DNA from: Nocardiopsis metallicus
GTDB taxonomy: Bacteria; Actinomycetota; Actinomycetes; Streptosporangiales; Streptosporangiaceae
Direction of reading: 5' to 3'
DNA length: 64,000 nucleotides
Assembly (NCBI RefSeq): GCF_014201115.1
Contig: NZ_JACHDO010000001.1
Span: 744,001 to 808,000 of the forward strand
This document shows, one piece after another, positions 49,703 through 59,229 of this stretch. The translations under genes and the position numbers were made by a program. The number at the start of each line of letters is the position of its first letter. The first letter of the stretch is position 1. A model generated the notes under the pieces. The model worked only from the letters and a program-made list of their open reading frames with translations, did not search any database and was not told the DNA's origin.

Positions 49703-50863
49703 TCAGGCCCGCAGGTCCTTGAGCGCCGCCGGGGTGAGGTCGGACAGCGACGGGTAGCCGTCCACCGCCATCAGCAGGTCGGCCTCGGCCAGCATCGTCC
49801 GCAGGACGTGCACGAGGCCCTCCACCCCGCCCAGGGCCAGGCCGTAGACGTAGGGGCGGCCGATCGCGACCGTCGTCGCGCCCAGCGCCAGGGCCTTGAC
49901 CGCGTCCGAACCCGACCGCACCCCCGAGTCGAAGATGATCGGCAGGTCGGTGGCGGCGGCCACGTCCGGCAGACACTCCAGTGCCGGGATCCCGCCGTTG
50001 GCCTGGCGGCCGCCGTGGTTGGAGACGTAGATGCCGTCCACGCCCCCGTCGGCGGCGCGGCGGGCGTCGTCGGGGTGGCAGACGCCCTTGACGATCAGCG
50101 GCAGCTCCGTCAGCGAACGCAGCCACGGGAGATCGTCCCAGGTCAGCGGGTTTCCGAAGATCCCGGCCCAGTGCGCCACCACGGCCTCGGGGGCGGCGTC
50201 CCTACCCACGCGTTCCTGGAAGACGGGGTCACAGGTGTAGTTGGCCAGGCAGTGCCCGCGCAGCTGGGGGAAGTTCGCGGTGGCCAGGTCGCGCGGCCGC
50301 CAGCCGGTGACCCAGGTGTCCAGGGTGACCACGATCCCCTTGAACCCGGCTGCCTCGGCGCGCCGGACCAGGCTGGCCGCGAGCTCGCGGTCGGTGGGTG
50401 TGTACAGCTGGAAGAAACCGGGGGTGTCGCCGAACCGCGCGGCGACCTCCTCCATGGGGTCCTGGGACAGGGTTGAGGCGATCATCGGCACGCCGGTCCG
50501 CGCCGCCGCATCGGCCGTGGCCAGGTCGCCGTGCCGGTCCTGCGAGCACAGGCCCACCACCCCGACCGGAGCCATCATCAGCGGCGAGGGCAGTCGAACG
50601 CCGCACAGGTCGACGCCGGTGTCGCGTTCGGCGGCGCCCACGAACATGCGGGGGTACAGGCCCCAGCGCCGGAAGGCGGTGGCGTTGGCGTCCTGGGTGT
50701 GCTCGTCGCCCGCTCCGCCCGCGACGTAGGACCAGATCCACGGCGGCAGGGATTCGGCGGCCCGCCGTTCCAGCTCGGCGTAGGTCATGGGGTGGGAGGG
50801 GACGACGCCGGTGAGGCCGTTGAGGTAGATCTCCAGCTGGTAGTCGCCGTAACGCGAAGCCAT
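49703..50863 (-). CDS. FMN-dependent alpha-hydroxy acid dehydrogenase, lactate 2-monooxygenase-like
   Basis: A 386-residue FMN TIM-barrel enzyme. The active site YVSNHGGRQANGGIP carries the catalytic histidine and arginine, LIVKGVCHPDDARRAADGG the flavin lysine, and IIFDSGVRSGSDAVKALALGATTVAIGRPY the phosphate-binding loop. The long form with SPLMMAPVGVVGL resembles lactate 2-monooxygenase (lactate to acetate, CO2 and water). A TetR gene upstream on the same strand, with a palindrome across its stop codon, suggests specific induction. Glycolate or another 2-hydroxy acid is possible. Confidence 0.88.
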   Translation of the reverse strand: MASRYGDYQLEIYLNGLTGVVPSHPMTYAELERRAAESLPPWIWSYVAGGAGDEHTQDANATAFRRWGLYPRMFVGAAERDTGVDLCGVRLPSPLMMAPVGVVGLCSQDRHGDLATADAAARTGVPMIASTLSQDPMEEVAARFGDTPGFFQLYTPTDRELAASLVRRAEAAGFKGIVVTLDTWVTGWRPRDLATANFPQLRGHCLANYTCDPVFQERVGRDAAPEAVVAHWAGIFGNPLTWDDLPWLRSLTELPLIVKGVCHPDDARRAADGGVDGIYVSNHGGRQANGGIPALECLPDVAAATDLPIIFDSGVRSGSDAVKALALGATTVAIGRPYVYGLALGGVEGLVHVLRTMLAEADLLMAVDGYPSLSDLTPAALKDLRA

Positions 50864-50908
50864 GGACGCCTCCGGATGAGGGGGTGGGTGTGACCCGCAT
50901 CATCTGAG

Positions 50909-50928
50909 TTGACACACGAGCGTGTCAA
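50909..50928. promoter_or_regulatory. TetR-type palindrome overlapping the tetR stop codon
   Basis: TTGACAC (50909-50915), six bases, GTGTCAA (50922-50928): perfect 7-bp arms. The stop codon of the TetR gene (50925-50927) lies inside the right arm and the flavoenzyme start is 46 bp downstream. It could be both operator and -35 region for the flavoenzyme promoter. Confidence 0.65.
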
Positions 50929-51566
50929 GATCTGCGCGAGCGCAGCACCGGCACGAACACCCCGGCGATGTCCGCCGACAGTTCCTGCGGCGTTCGCGAG
51001 CGGTCGCCCAGTACCCAGTCGACGACCAGCTCGTTGGCGGCGCCCACCAGAGCCAGCGCCTGCTTGCCGAAGGGCCGGTCCACCGCCGAACCCGCCCGCA
51101 CGTCCCGCTCGTACTCGGCGGCGAACAGGGCCGCGATCTCGTGCCGCACCGCGCGGCGCCGCTCCTCCATCGAAGGGCTGACCCCCACGCTCTCCACCGC
51201 GATCACCCGCGGCCGCCGCGGGTCCTCCAGCGAGAAGCCCACATACGCGTCCACGGCGGCGCTCACCCGCTCCTCCAGCTCCGTCTCGGGGGCGCGGATC
51301 GCCTCGGCCAGCCGCCGCTGCGCCTCGGTGACCAAAGCGTCGTAGACCGCGCGCAGGCAAGCCTCGCGGTCGGCGAAGTGCTCGTAGAAGTACCGGTTGG
51401 TCAGCCCGGCCTCCCGGCAGATCCGGCCGACCGTCGCGGCTCGGAACCCGTCGGTGCCGAAGACCTCCAGCCCGGCGTCGAGCAGTCGTCGCCTGCGGGC
51501 CTCCTGCCGCTCGTGCGGCGACATCCCCCGCCAGGGCCGGACCAGTTCGACGCGTGGTTCACTCAT
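50925..51566 (-). CDS. TetR-family regulator
   Basis: A 213-residue TetR. The HTH (RRRLLDAGLEVFGTDGFRAATVGRICREAGLTNRYFYEHFADREACL) is typical, and YEHFADRE is the recognition-helix tail. The C-terminal half is helical and variable. It shares its strand with the flavoenzyme downstream and a palindrome spans its stop codon, so it likely represses that gene. It is divergent from the acyl-CoA dehydrogenase on the other side. The effector may be a hydroxy or acyl compound. Confidence 0.92.
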   Translation of the reverse strand: MSEPRVELVRPWRGMSPHERQEARRRRLLDAGLEVFGTDGFRAATVGRICREAGLTNRYFYEHFADREACLRAVYDALVTEAQRRLAEAIRAPETELEERVSAAVDAYVGFSLEDPRRPRVIAVESVGVSPSMEERRRAVRHEIAALFAAEYERDVRAGSAVDRPFGKQALALVGAANELVVDWVLGDRSRTPQELSADIAGVFVPVLRSRRS

Positions 51567-51685
51567 GCGCCCACGCTAGAGCAGTGGAGCGCGGTCCCGG
51601 GGGCCGTTGGCCGGTGCTTGTCGTCAGGGGGCGGACGGCAGGGGCGAAGGGCTGTCCCGGAAAATGTTGTGCCTGACGGACCAGG

Positions 51686-51704
51686 GTGTTACCGTTGGTA
51701 ACAC
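51686..51704. promoter_or_regulatory. Palindrome upstream of acyl-CoA dehydrogenase
   Basis: GTGTTACC (51686-51693), GTT, GGTAACAC (51697-51704): perfect 8-bp arms, 50 bp before the start codon. It resembles the 'GTTAC...GTAAC' type of TetR sites that regulate fatty-acid degradation genes in actinobacteria. Differs from the neighbouring TTGACAC palindrome, so a separate regulator is likely. Confidence 0.65.
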
Positions 51705-51753
51705 GTATTGATCGTCCCTCCCCCCCGGAGGGTCCAACAAAGGATGTAAGCGC

Positions 51754-52983
51754 ATGAGTGAGGCCACCGCGCCCGCCTTCAGCCTGGAACTGAGCGAGGA
51801 TGTTCGCGACGTCCGGGACTGGGCCCACGGGTTCGCCGCCGACGTCATCCGCCCCGCCGCCGCCGAGTGGGACGAGCGGGAGGAGACCCCCTGGCCGATC
51901 ATCCAGGAGGCCGCCAAGATCGGGCTCTACTCGCTCGACTTCTTCGCCAACCAGTGGCTGGAGCCCACCGGTCTCGGCATCCCCGTCGCCTTCGAGGAGC
52001 TCTACTGGGGTGACCCGGGCATCGCCCTGGCCATCACCGGCACCGGCCTGGCCGCCGTCTCCGTCGCCTCCAACGGCACCCAGGAACAGCTCTTCGAGTG
52101 GGTACCGCAGATGTTCGGCAGCGCCGACGACGTCAAGCTGGGCGCGTTCTGCTCCTCCGAGCCGGGCGCCGGTTCCGACGTCTCCGCCATCAAGACCCGC
52201 GCCGTCTACGACCAGGCCAAGGACGAGTGGGTCATCAACGGCGTCAAGACCTGGGCCACCAACGGCGGTATCGCCGACGTACACGTGGTGGTGGCCAGCG
52301 TGGAGCCCGAGTTCGGCTCCCGGGGCCAGGCGTCCTTCATCATCCCGCCGAACACCCCCGGCCTGTCCCAGGGCCAGAAGTTCCTCAAGCACGGCATCCG
52401 CGCCTCGCACACCGCCGAGGTCGTCCTGGACGACGTGCGCGTCCCGGGCTCCTGTCTCCTGGGCGGCAAAGACAAGCTCGACGAGCGCCTGGCCCGCGCC
52501 CGCGAGGGCAAGCGCTCCAAGGGCCAGGCCGCGATGAAGACCTTCGAGGCCTCCCGCCCGAGCGTGGGCGTCATGGCCGTGGGCTGTGCCCGCGCCGCCT
52601 ACGAGTACGCCCGCGACTACTCGGTCCAGCGCGAGCAGTTCGGCAAGCCGATCGGCGACAACCAGGGCGTGGCCTTCCTGCTCGCCGACATGGCCACCCG
52701 CATCGACGCCGCCCGCCTGCTGGTCTGGCGCGCCGCCTGGATGGCCCGCAACGGCAAGGACTTCGACAACGCCGAAGGCTCCATGAGCAAGCTCTACGCC
52801 TCCGAGACCGCCACCTTCGTCACCCAGAACGCCCTGCGCATCCTGGGCGGCAACGGCTACACCCGCGAGTACCCCGTGGAGCGCTGGCACCGCGACGCCA
52901 CCATCTTCACGATCTTCGAGGGCGCCAGCGAGATCCAGAAGCTCATCATCGGCCGCACCGTCACCGGCCTGCCGATCCGGTAA
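51754..52983 (+). CDS. Acyl-CoA dehydrogenase
   Basis: A 409-residue flavoprotein that introduces the first double bond in beta-oxidation. [18 protein letters not shown] and [18 protein letters not shown] are the FAD-binding middle motifs; [23 protein letters not shown] and [24 protein letters not shown] the C-terminal ones, and [15 protein letters not shown] holds the catalytic glutamate. The ATG follows AAAGGATG. The neighbouring glyoxylate-shunt gene makes fatty-acid growth a coherent theme. Chain-length preference cannot be read. Confidence 0.95.
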   Translation: MSEATAPAFSLELSEDVRDVRDWAHGFAADVIRPAAAEWDEREETPWPIIQEAAKIGLYSLDFFANQWLEPTGLGIPVAFEELYWGDPGIALAITGTGLAAVSVASNGTQEQLFEWVPQMFGSADDVKLGAFCSSEPGAGSDVSAIKTRAVYDQAKDEWVINGVKTWATNGGIADVHVVVASVEPEFGSRGQASFIIPPNTPGLSQGQKFLKHGIRASHTAEVVLDDVRVPGSCLLGGKDKLDERLARAREGKRSKGQAAMKTFEASRPSVGVMAVGCARAAYEYARDYSVQREQFGKPIGDNQGVAFLLADMATRIDAARLLVWRAAWMARNGKDFDNAEGSMSKLYASETATFVTQNALRILGGNGYTREYPVERWHRDATIFTIFEGASEIQKLIIGRTVTGLPIR

Positions 52984-53200
52984 CGCACACGAGCACGCCC
53001 GGGGCGGGCACGACGGGGAAGACGGCTCCGACGTGCCCGCCCCGGGCCGGTGGGGCCGCGGGTTTCAGGGGGCGGGATCCGAGGGGCCGGAGCGATCGCG
53101 GGGCCCGGCCGGGCTAGGATCACGAACGCCGGCACCCGCGCTCGTCCGGCACAGTCAGTGTGTTCTCGCCCCTCCGCCCCCACCCCCCATGGAGAGCTCA

Positions 53201-54223
53201 GTGCGGTTACCGCTTCCTTCGTCACCCCTGCCCGGATCCCGAAGAGCCGTGTACGCGGCGGCCCTGGCCATCGCCCTCACCGCCTGTACCGCCCAAGCGG
53301 AGGAACCGGCCGCGGACCCCGACACCGAGCAGGGTTCGGCGGAGGTGGAGGCCGCGGGCTTCGAGGAGCCCGGGGACCCCTACGCGCCCACCGACCCCGA
53401 ACTCACCGAGCGGCTGCACCTCCCGCTGTACGACTACAACCTCGACGAGTACGAGCAGTGGACCATCCGCCGGGCCCAGGACGTCCTGACGGTGGATTGC
53501 CTCGACGAACTCGGTTTCGAGGCCTCGGTCAGCTGGGAGACGGACTCCCTCGAGGAGCTGCTGACCCACTTCGGCCCGCACCACTCCTACCGCCGCTACG
53601 GCGTGGCCAGCACGGACCTCGCAGAGGAGTACGGCTTCGGGATCCCGGAGGGCGACGACACCGGCAACCCCTGGACGGTCGCCGACGCCTCCCAGGAGGA
53701 GGCGGCCGCTGACGCGTACACGGGCTTCTCCCACACCGGCGGCGAGATCGAGACCCCCTCCGGGGACCCTGCGCCAGAAGGCGGCTGCAAGCACCAGGCC
53801 AACCTGGGCATCAACCCGGATTCCCCGCCTCCGGGCGAGGACGGCTACTGGTCGGCAACGGAGGGCGAACCCATGCCGGACACTCCCGGACTGCACAGCC
53901 GGGTCGACGACCTGCTCGGCGAGTCCTACTCCGCTGGAATGGAGGACCCCGCAGTGGAGGCCGCCAACGAGGCGTGGAAGGAGTGCGCGGGCCTGTCCGG
54001 GTACACCGTGGGCCCCGGCGGCGCATCCGAGGTGATGGGCGAGGGCGGGGACGCCGTGCTCAGCGCCGAGTGCGCGGACACCTCCGGCTACCTGGACGCC
54101 TTCGTCGCCGCCGAGACCCGGGCCCAGGAGGCCATGGTGGAGGAGCACCGCGCCGAACTCGAGGAACGCAGGGAACAGTTGGACGCGGAGCTGGCCGCCG
54201 CCCGGACCGTCCTCGGCTGGTAG
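53201..54223 (+). CDS. Secreted lipoprotein of unknown function
   Basis: A ~340-residue lipoprotein. The signal ends AIALTAC (lipobox) after an Arg-rich n-region. The mature part is acidic, with several conserved-looking Cys and Trp (VDCLDELGF, KHQANLGINP, WKECAGLSGYTV) and a C-terminal coiled-coil-like stretch (HRAELEERREQLDAELAAAR). The GTG at 53201 follows GGAGAG by four bases; an ATG at 53189 would add four residues. I recognise no family. It precedes the converging opp operon. Confidence 0.75.
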   Translation: MRLPLPSSPLPGSRRAVYAAALAIALTACTAQAEEPAADPDTEQGSAEVEAAGFEEPGDPYAPTDPELTERLHLPLYDYNLDEYEQWTIRRAQDVLTVDCLDELGFEASVSWETDSLEELLTHFGPHHSYRRYGVASTDLAEEYGFGIPEGDDTGNPWTVADASQEEAAADAYTGFSHTGGEIETPSGDPAPEGGCKHQANLGINPDSPPPGEDGYWSATEGEPMPDTPGLHSRVDDLLGESYSAGMEDPAVEAANEAWKECAGLSGYTVGPGGASEVMGEGGDAVLSAECADTSGYLDAFVAAETRAQEAMVEEHRAELEERREQLDAELAAARTVLGW

Positions 54224-54254
54224 GCCGGGACCAGCGGGGCCGGTCGGACGGCAG

Positions 54255-54306
54255 GACGAAGGGCGGGTACGCGGGGGAGAGCCCCGCGCACCCGCCCTCC
54301 TTCGTC
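54255..54306. terminator. Terminator between lipoprotein and opp operon
   Basis: A long imperfect stem: GACGAAGG...GGGT...CGCGGGG (54255-54277) with the complementary CCCCGCG...ACCC...CCTTCGTC (54282-54306). It lies between converging genes and probably ends the opp transcript as well. Confidence 0.7.
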
Positions 54307-54323
54307 TCCGGGGCCGGGCGGAC

Positions 54324-55337
54324 CTACCCGGGGAAGTGGCAGGCCACCGGATGCCCGGCGCCGCGGTCGACGAGCTGCGGGGCCTCTTGCGCGCACAGGT
54401 CCTGCGCCTTCCAGCACCGCGTCCGGAACCGGCAGCCGCTGGGCGGGTTGACCGGGCTCGGGACGTCACCGGTCAGGACGATGCGCTCACGCGAACGCTC
54501 CTGACGCGGGTCCGCCCACGGCGCGGCCGACAGCAGGGCCTGGGTGTAGGGGTGCGACGCCCGCTCGTAGACGTCCTCCCGGGTACCGGTCTCCATCACC
54601 CGGCCCAGGTACATGACGGCCACCCGGTCGGAGATGTGCCGCACCACCGACAGGTCGTGCGCGATGAAGACGTAGGACAGCCCCAACCGCTCCTGGAGCT
54701 CCGCCAGGAGGTTGACCACCCCCGCCTGGACCGACACGTCCAGCGCCGAGACCGGCTCGTCCAGCACCAGCATGCGCGGCTCCAGCGCCAGCGCCCGGGC
54801 GATACCCACCCGCTGGCGCTGCCCGCCGGAGAACTCGTGCGGGTACCGGTTGCCGTGCTCGGGGCTCAGCCCCACCAGCCGCAGCAGCTCTGCCACCCGC
54901 TCCGGGCCGCCGTCGCGCCAGCGCTTGTGGACCTTGAGGGGCTCGGCGATGATGTCGTTCACCGGGAGCTTGGGGTTGAGCGAGGCGTACGGGTCCTGGA
55001 AGACCATGCCCGCCTCCCGCCGCACCTTCTGCATCGCCGACGAGGACGCCTTGGTGAGTTCCTGGCCCTGGAAACGCACCGAACCCGCAGTGGGCTTGAC
55101 CAACTGCAGGATGGCCCGGCCGGTGGTGGACTTTCCGCAGCCCGACTCCCCGACCACGCCCAGGGTCTCCCGCTCCGACAGCCGCAGGGACACCCCGCTG
55201 ACGGCGTGCACGTGCCCCACCACCCGGCGCAGGAAACCGGCGCCGTGCACGGGGAACCGCACCTCCAGATCCTCGACCTCCAACAGCGGGGCCGCGGGGT
55301 CGGTCTGCCGGTCCAGCTCTTGCTGTGGCGTCGTCAT
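54324..55337 (-). CDS. oppF: Oligopeptide ABC transporter ATPase OppF
   Basis: A 337-residue ATPase. Walker A GESGCGKST, signature EFSGGQRQRVGIARAL, Walker B MLVLDEPVSALDVSVQAGV, and the oligo_HPY tail (SHPYTQALLSAAP, SGCRFRTRCWKAQDLC) are intact. The four-cysteine tail is typical of peptide-importer ATPases. ATG at 55337 overlaps the oppD stop (ATGA). OppF and OppD form the heterodimer that powers uptake of short peptides. Last gene of the operon. Confidence 0.94.
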   Translation of the reverse strand: MTTPQQELDRQTDPAAPLLEVEDLEVRFPVHGAGFLRRVVGHVHAVSGVSLRLSERETLGVVGESGCGKSTTGRAILQLVKPTAGSVRFQGQELTKASSSAMQKVRREAGMVFQDPYASLNPKLPVNDIIAEPLKVHKRWRDGGPERVAELLRLVGLSPEHGNRYPHEFSGGQRQRVGIARALALEPRMLVLDEPVSALDVSVQAGVVNLLAELQERLGLSYVFIAHDLSVVRHISDRVAVMYLGRVMETGTREDVYERASHPYTQALLSAAPWADPRQERSRERIVLTGDVPSPVNPPSGCRFRTRCWKAQDLCAQEAPQLVDRGAGHPVACHFPG

Positions 55338-56548
55338 GGGGTGATCCCTCCGTTCCGGAAGAACGCCGTGGGGTCCTCGGCCGCGGCCAACCGCTCCCAG
55401 TGGTGACAGGCGGCCAGGTGCTCGCCGATCCGCACACCGTCCGCGGTCTCGATGACCTCTGTTCCTTCCGCGCCGCGGGACGCGCCGTTGGCCGGGGCCA
55501 GCGGCGGCTCGGCGGAGCGGCAGGTGTCGTCGGCCAGCGGACACCGCGGCGAGAACGGACACCCCTCGGGCAGGTTGATCAGCGAGGGCGGGGTCCCCTT
55601 GATGGGGCGCAGCCGCTCCCCGTGCGCGGAGGTCATCGACGGGATCGACCCGAGCAGCCCGGCGGTGTAGGGCATCCGGGTCCGGTAGAACACGTCGTCG
55701 GTCGCGCCGATCTCCACCGGCCGGCCCGCGTACATCACCAGGACCCGGTGGGCCAGCCCAGCGACCACGCCCAGGTCGTGGGTGATCAGCAGGATCGCGG
55801 AGTTGACCGCGTCCTTGACCTCCAACAGCTTCTCCAGGATCTGTGCCTGCACGGTGACGTCCAGCGCCGTGGTGGGTTCGTCGGCGATGATCACGTCGGG
55901 GTTGTTGATGATCGCCATCGCGATCATGACCCGCTGGCGCATACCGCCGGAGAACTCGTGCGGATAGCTGCGCAGCCGCTGCCCCGCCTGGGGGATACCC
56001 ACCAGGTCGAGCATCTCCCGGGCGCGTTCGAGTGCGTGCTTGGGCGGGACCAGCTCGTGCGCCAGCACCGCCTCGGCCAACTGGTCCCCGACGGTGTGCA
56101 CCGGGTTCAGGGCGGTCATCGGGTCCTGGAAGATCATCGAGATCTTGCGTCCGCGCAGGGACCGCAGGTCCTTCTGGCGCATGGCCAGCAGGTCCTGGCC
56201 CCGGTAGAGGACCTTGCCGCTCACCCGGGCGCTGCGCGGGAGCAGCCCCAGCAGCGCCATGGACGAGACCGACTTGCCCGAACCCGACTCCCCGACGATG
56301 CTGAGCACCTCGCGCTCGCGCAGGGAGTAGGAGACGTCGCGCACGGCCCTGACCACACCGTCGTCGGTGGGGAACTCCACGGTCAGGTTCTCGACGCGCA
56401 GGATCTCCTTCTCGGTGGGGCCCTTGGTGTCCTCGAGGGTCTTGGCGGTGTGCACCTCGCCGGTGGCTGCGGTGACCGCGGCGGCGCCGTCGAGGCCCTG
56501 CCCCGGCGCCGCGGCCGAGGGCGGTGGGATGTTGGGGGATTGCGTCAT
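55334..56548 (-). CDS. oppD: Oligopeptide ABC transporter ATPase OppD
   Basis: A 404-residue ATPase, longer than usual by an Ala/Pro-rich N-terminus and a C-terminal tail. Walker A GESGSGKSV, signature EFSGGMRQRVMIAMAI and Walker B VIIADEPTTALDVTVQAQ are complete; oligo_HPY motifs are RMPYTAGLLGSIPSM and CPFSPRCPLADDTC. It overlaps oppC by one base and oppF by four, so all three are translated as one block. Couples ATP hydrolysis to peptide import. Confidence 0.94.
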   Translation of the reverse strand: MTQSPNIPPPSAAAPGQGLDGAAAVTAATGEVHTAKTLEDTKGPTEKEILRVENLTVEFPTDDGVVRAVRDVSYSLREREVLSIVGESGSGKSVSSMALLGLLPRSARVSGKVLYRGQDLLAMRQKDLRSLRGRKISMIFQDPMTALNPVHTVGDQLAEAVLAHELVPPKHALERAREMLDLVGIPQAGQRLRSYPHEFSGGMRQRVMIAMAIINNPDVIIADEPTTALDVTVQAQILEKLLEVKDAVNSAILLITHDLGVVAGLAHRVLVMYAGRPVEIGATDDVFYRTRMPYTAGLLGSIPSMTSAHGERLRPIKGTPPSLINLPEGCPFSPRCPLADDTCRSAEPPLAPANGASRGAEGTEVIETADGVRIGEHLAACHHWERLAAAEDPTAFFRNGGITP

Positions 56549-57585
56549 CAGTCACGCACCCTGTTCTGTCGTGGGTCGAAGGCGTCACGCAGGCCGTCGC
56601 CGATGAAGTTCACCGAGAGCGCGATCAGGATGATGAACAGCCCGGGCCAGTAGAAGAGCCAGGGCCGGGTGCTCATCGCGCTCCGGTAGTCGGTGATGAG
56701 CCGTCCCAGCGAGGTGTCGGGCGGTTGCACCCCCATCCCCAGGAAGGACAGCGCGGACTCCAGCAGCACCGCCGCCGCGATGGCCAGGGTGACGCTGACG
56801 ATGATCACCCCCACCGTGTTCGGCAGGATGTGCTTGAAGATGATGCGGGCCGAGGAGGTGCCCACGGATCTGGCGGCCTCGACGAACTCCTTCTCGCGCA
56901 GCGAGAGCACGGAGCTGCGCACCAGGCGGGCCGTCTGGGTCCAGGTGACCAGGCCCAGGACTATCCCGAGGTAGAGGATGCCCGCCTGACCGGCGATCTT
57001 GGCCGCCGCCGCGGCGATGGCCAGCAGCGGGATCGCGATGAGGACGTCGGTGACCCGCATCAGGACGCTCTCGGTCCAGCCGCGGAAGTACCCCGCGCAG
57101 GCGCCGAGCACCGTACCCACGACGGTGGCCACGATCCCCACCACGAAGGCGATGATCAGGGACACCTGGGTGCCCTGCATGGTCAGCGCGAAGTAGTCCT
57201 TGCCGACGTTGTCCTGGCCGAAGGGGTGTTCGCCCAGGGCCAGGCCGGAGCCGCCGAGGAACTGCGGGACCAGGCTGAGGGTGGGGTTGCCGCCGTCGCT
57301 GAGCGGCCCGGTCGCGGTGGGCGACTTGTCCCACCAGCCCGGGACGGGGCCGTAGCCGATCGAGGTGAAGGCCAGCAGGATGACGCTGATCAGCAGGAAC
57401 ATGCCGACCAGGGCGGCCCGGTGTCGGAAGAAGCGGGCCCGGACCAGCTGCCACTGGGTGCGGGCGGCGATGTTCATGCCCTGGGCCGCGTCGGAGGCCG
57501 CGGGATCAGCGGTCCCGATCCGGTTCGGATCGTTCTCGTGTTCGGGGCCGGTCGCCCCGGACGGAGTGTTCTCGTTTGAGCTCAT
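56548..57585 (-). CDS. oppC: Oligopeptide ABC transporter permease OppC
   Basis: A 345-residue permease with six spans after a ~50-residue polar N-terminus. The periplasmic HPFGQDNVGKDYFALTMQGTQVSL and EFVEAARSVGTSSARIIFKHILPN (EAA loop) are OppC signatures. It pairs with OppB to form the pore. Start at 57585 is 16 bp after the oppB stop codon on the minus strand, consistent with one transcript. Confidence 0.94.
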   Translation of the reverse strand: MSSNENTPSGATGPEHENDPNRIGTADPAASDAAQGMNIAARTQWQLVRARFFRHRAALVGMFLLISVILLAFTSIGYGPVPGWWDKSPTATGPLSDGGNPTLSLVPQFLGGSGLALGEHPFGQDNVGKDYFALTMQGTQVSLIIAFVVGIVATVVGTVLGACAGYFRGWTESVLMRVTDVLIAIPLLAIAAAAAKIAGQAGILYLGIVLGLVTWTQTARLVRSSVLSLREKEFVEAARSVGTSSARIIFKHILPNTVGVIIVSVTLAIAAAVLLESALSFLGMGVQPPDTSLGRLITDYRSAMSTRPWLFYWPGLFIILIALSVNFIGDGLRDAFDPRQNRVRD

Positions 57586-57601
57586 GGTGATTCTCCCTCC
57601 G

Positions 57602-59113
57602 TCACGACAGCCGGATCCGCGGGTCGAGGTAGGCGTAGGTGATGTCGGCGATCATGTTGAAGATGACGATCGCGCCGCTCGCGACCACGAAGAACGCCAT
57701 CACCGGGGTCGGGTCCGCCTCGTTCAGCCCGGTGATCAGCAGGTGGCCCATGGCCCGCCAGCCGAAGACCGTCTCGGTGACCACGGCGCCGCCGATCACG
57801 GTGCCGAAGTCGTAGGCGGCCAGGGTGGTGATGGGGATGAGCCCGTTACGGAAGGCGTGCCGGGTCATGACCGTGCGTTCGGGCAGCCCCTTGGCGCGCG
57901 CCGTGCGCACGTAGTCCTGGTTCATCACCTCCAGCATGCTGGCGCGGCTGTACCGGGTGTAGGTGGCCAGCGAGACCAGGATCAGCGCCATGGTCGGCAG
58001 CGCCAGGTGGCCGGCCGAGTCCAGTGACAGTTCCCAGAAGGTGCCCTCGTAGTTGGGGGTGCTCGCCCCGACGGTGGAGATGGGGCGGCCCTGCACCGAG
58101 CTGCTGTAGGAGGCGAACGACTGGAGCATGCGGTCCACGAAGATCACGCCGCCGGTGAACAGGCCCGTCCACACCGCCGTCGCGATCGCGTTGCGCCGGT
58201 GCAGTACGCCGCCGACGCCGTAGCCGATCGCCACGCACACGACCACCGTCGTCAGGGCCAGCCCCGCGATGGTCGCCAGGTCGGGTGCGTCCAGCACCGG
58301 TGAGAGCACGAAGTACATGACCGTACCGACCCCCGCCGCGGTCAGCGCCGCGTACATCGGCCGGTTCGGTTTGGGGCCGGAGATCAGCACGGAGAAGCCG
58401 ACCGCGGCTCCCAGGGCGCTGATCGCGACCGTGACCGGACCCAGCCCGGGGTCGGCGAACCACCGGGTGAGTGAGATGAACGCCAGCAGAGCCGCGGTGA
58501 CGGCGGTGGCCCCGGCGAAGGCGATCAGCCGGGTTCGCCGGTCGCCCACCATCAGCGAGCTCCAGGCCAAGCCGGCCAGCAGCGCGACCACCCCGATGAC
58601 CAGGGGCGGGATGACGGGTTGTGCCAGCCAGTTGTTGAACTCGATCGCGCCGTACTGCTTGAGCAGTACGCCGACCCAGAAGATGGGCAGGGAGAAGGCG
58701 ACGAACGCGCCGAAGGTGACGGTGTGGTCGAAGCCGCTGTACTGGCGCAGCGCCGAGATGATGCCGATGGCGATACCGATGACGATCGCCAGGACGGTCG
58801 CCGCCACCACGAGCTGCATGGTGGCCGAGATCGCGTCCGCGAGCAGGATGTTGACGTCCTGCCCCTGGCGGTTGGTGCCCAGGTCGCCGGTGAGGGCCGC
58901 GCCCAGCCACAGGAAGTAGCGGGCGTAGACGGGTAGGTCGAGGTGCATGCGTTCGATCCGCTCGGCCATCGCGGACTCCTGGGCGTCCTCCGGGAGTTCC
59001 CTGAGGTCAGCCAGGGGGTCGCCGACGTTGGCCGCGAGTACGAACATCACGAAGCTTGCTGCGAAGAGCACGAAGAGGGAGACGACCAGTCTTCGTGCGA
59101 TGAAGACGAGCAC
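57602..59113 (-). CDS. oppB: Oligopeptide ABC transporter permease OppB
   Basis: A 503-residue permease, longer than the usual ~310. The N-terminus LVFIARRLVVSLFVLFAASFVMFVLA and the C-terminal SRASMLEVMNQDYVRTARAKGLPERTVMTRHAFRNGLIP (EAA loop) are OppB. The extra ~190 residues, about 190 to 400, add several hydrophobic spans (GVVALLAGLAWSSLMVGD to GGVIFVDRMLQSF), an insertion between the first and second halves. GTG at 59113 follows AGGAG by nine bases. Confidence 0.92.
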   Translation of the reverse strand: MLVFIARRLVVSLFVLFAASFVMFVLAANVGDPLADLRELPEDAQESAMAERIERMHLDLPVYARYFLWLGAALTGDLGTNRQGQDVNILLADAISATMQLVVAATVLAIVIGIAIGIISALRQYSGFDHTVTFGAFVAFSLPIFWVGVLLKQYGAIEFNNWLAQPVIPPLVIGVVALLAGLAWSSLMVGDRRTRLIAFAGATAVTAALLAFISLTRWFADPGLGPVTVAISALGAAVGFSVLISGPKPNRPMYAALTAAGVGTVMYFVLSPVLDAPDLATIAGLALTTVVVCVAIGYGVGGVLHRRNAIATAVWTGLFTGGVIFVDRMLQSFASYSSSVQGRPISTVGASTPNYEGTFWELSLDSAGHLALPTMALILVSLATYTRYSRASMLEVMNQDYVRTARAKGLPERTVMTRHAFRNGLIPITTLAAYDFGTVIGGAVVTETVFGWRAMGHLLITGLNEADPTPVMAFFVVASGAIVIFNMIADITYAYLDPRIRLS

Positions 59114-59159
59114 GAGCGCTGACTCCTGAGGTTCGGGGGAACGTTCACGCGCAGACGAA

Positions 59160-59229
59160 GGGACCGGAGGACGTGTTCGCCTCCGGTCCCTGGTCGGAGC
59201 TGGCTGACCGGTGGGTCCCACCGGTCAGC
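59160..59229 (-). terminator. Two tandem hairpins between oppA and oppB (partial terminators)
   Basis: GGGACCGGAGG (59160-59170) with CCTCCGGTCCC (59180-59190), and GCTGACCGGTGGG (59203-59215) with CCCACCGGTCAGC (59217-59229), both perfect. They lie in the 149-bp space after oppA and before oppB on the transcribed strand. Partial termination or mRNA 3'-end protection here would keep binding-protein mRNA in excess. Confidence 0.75.
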
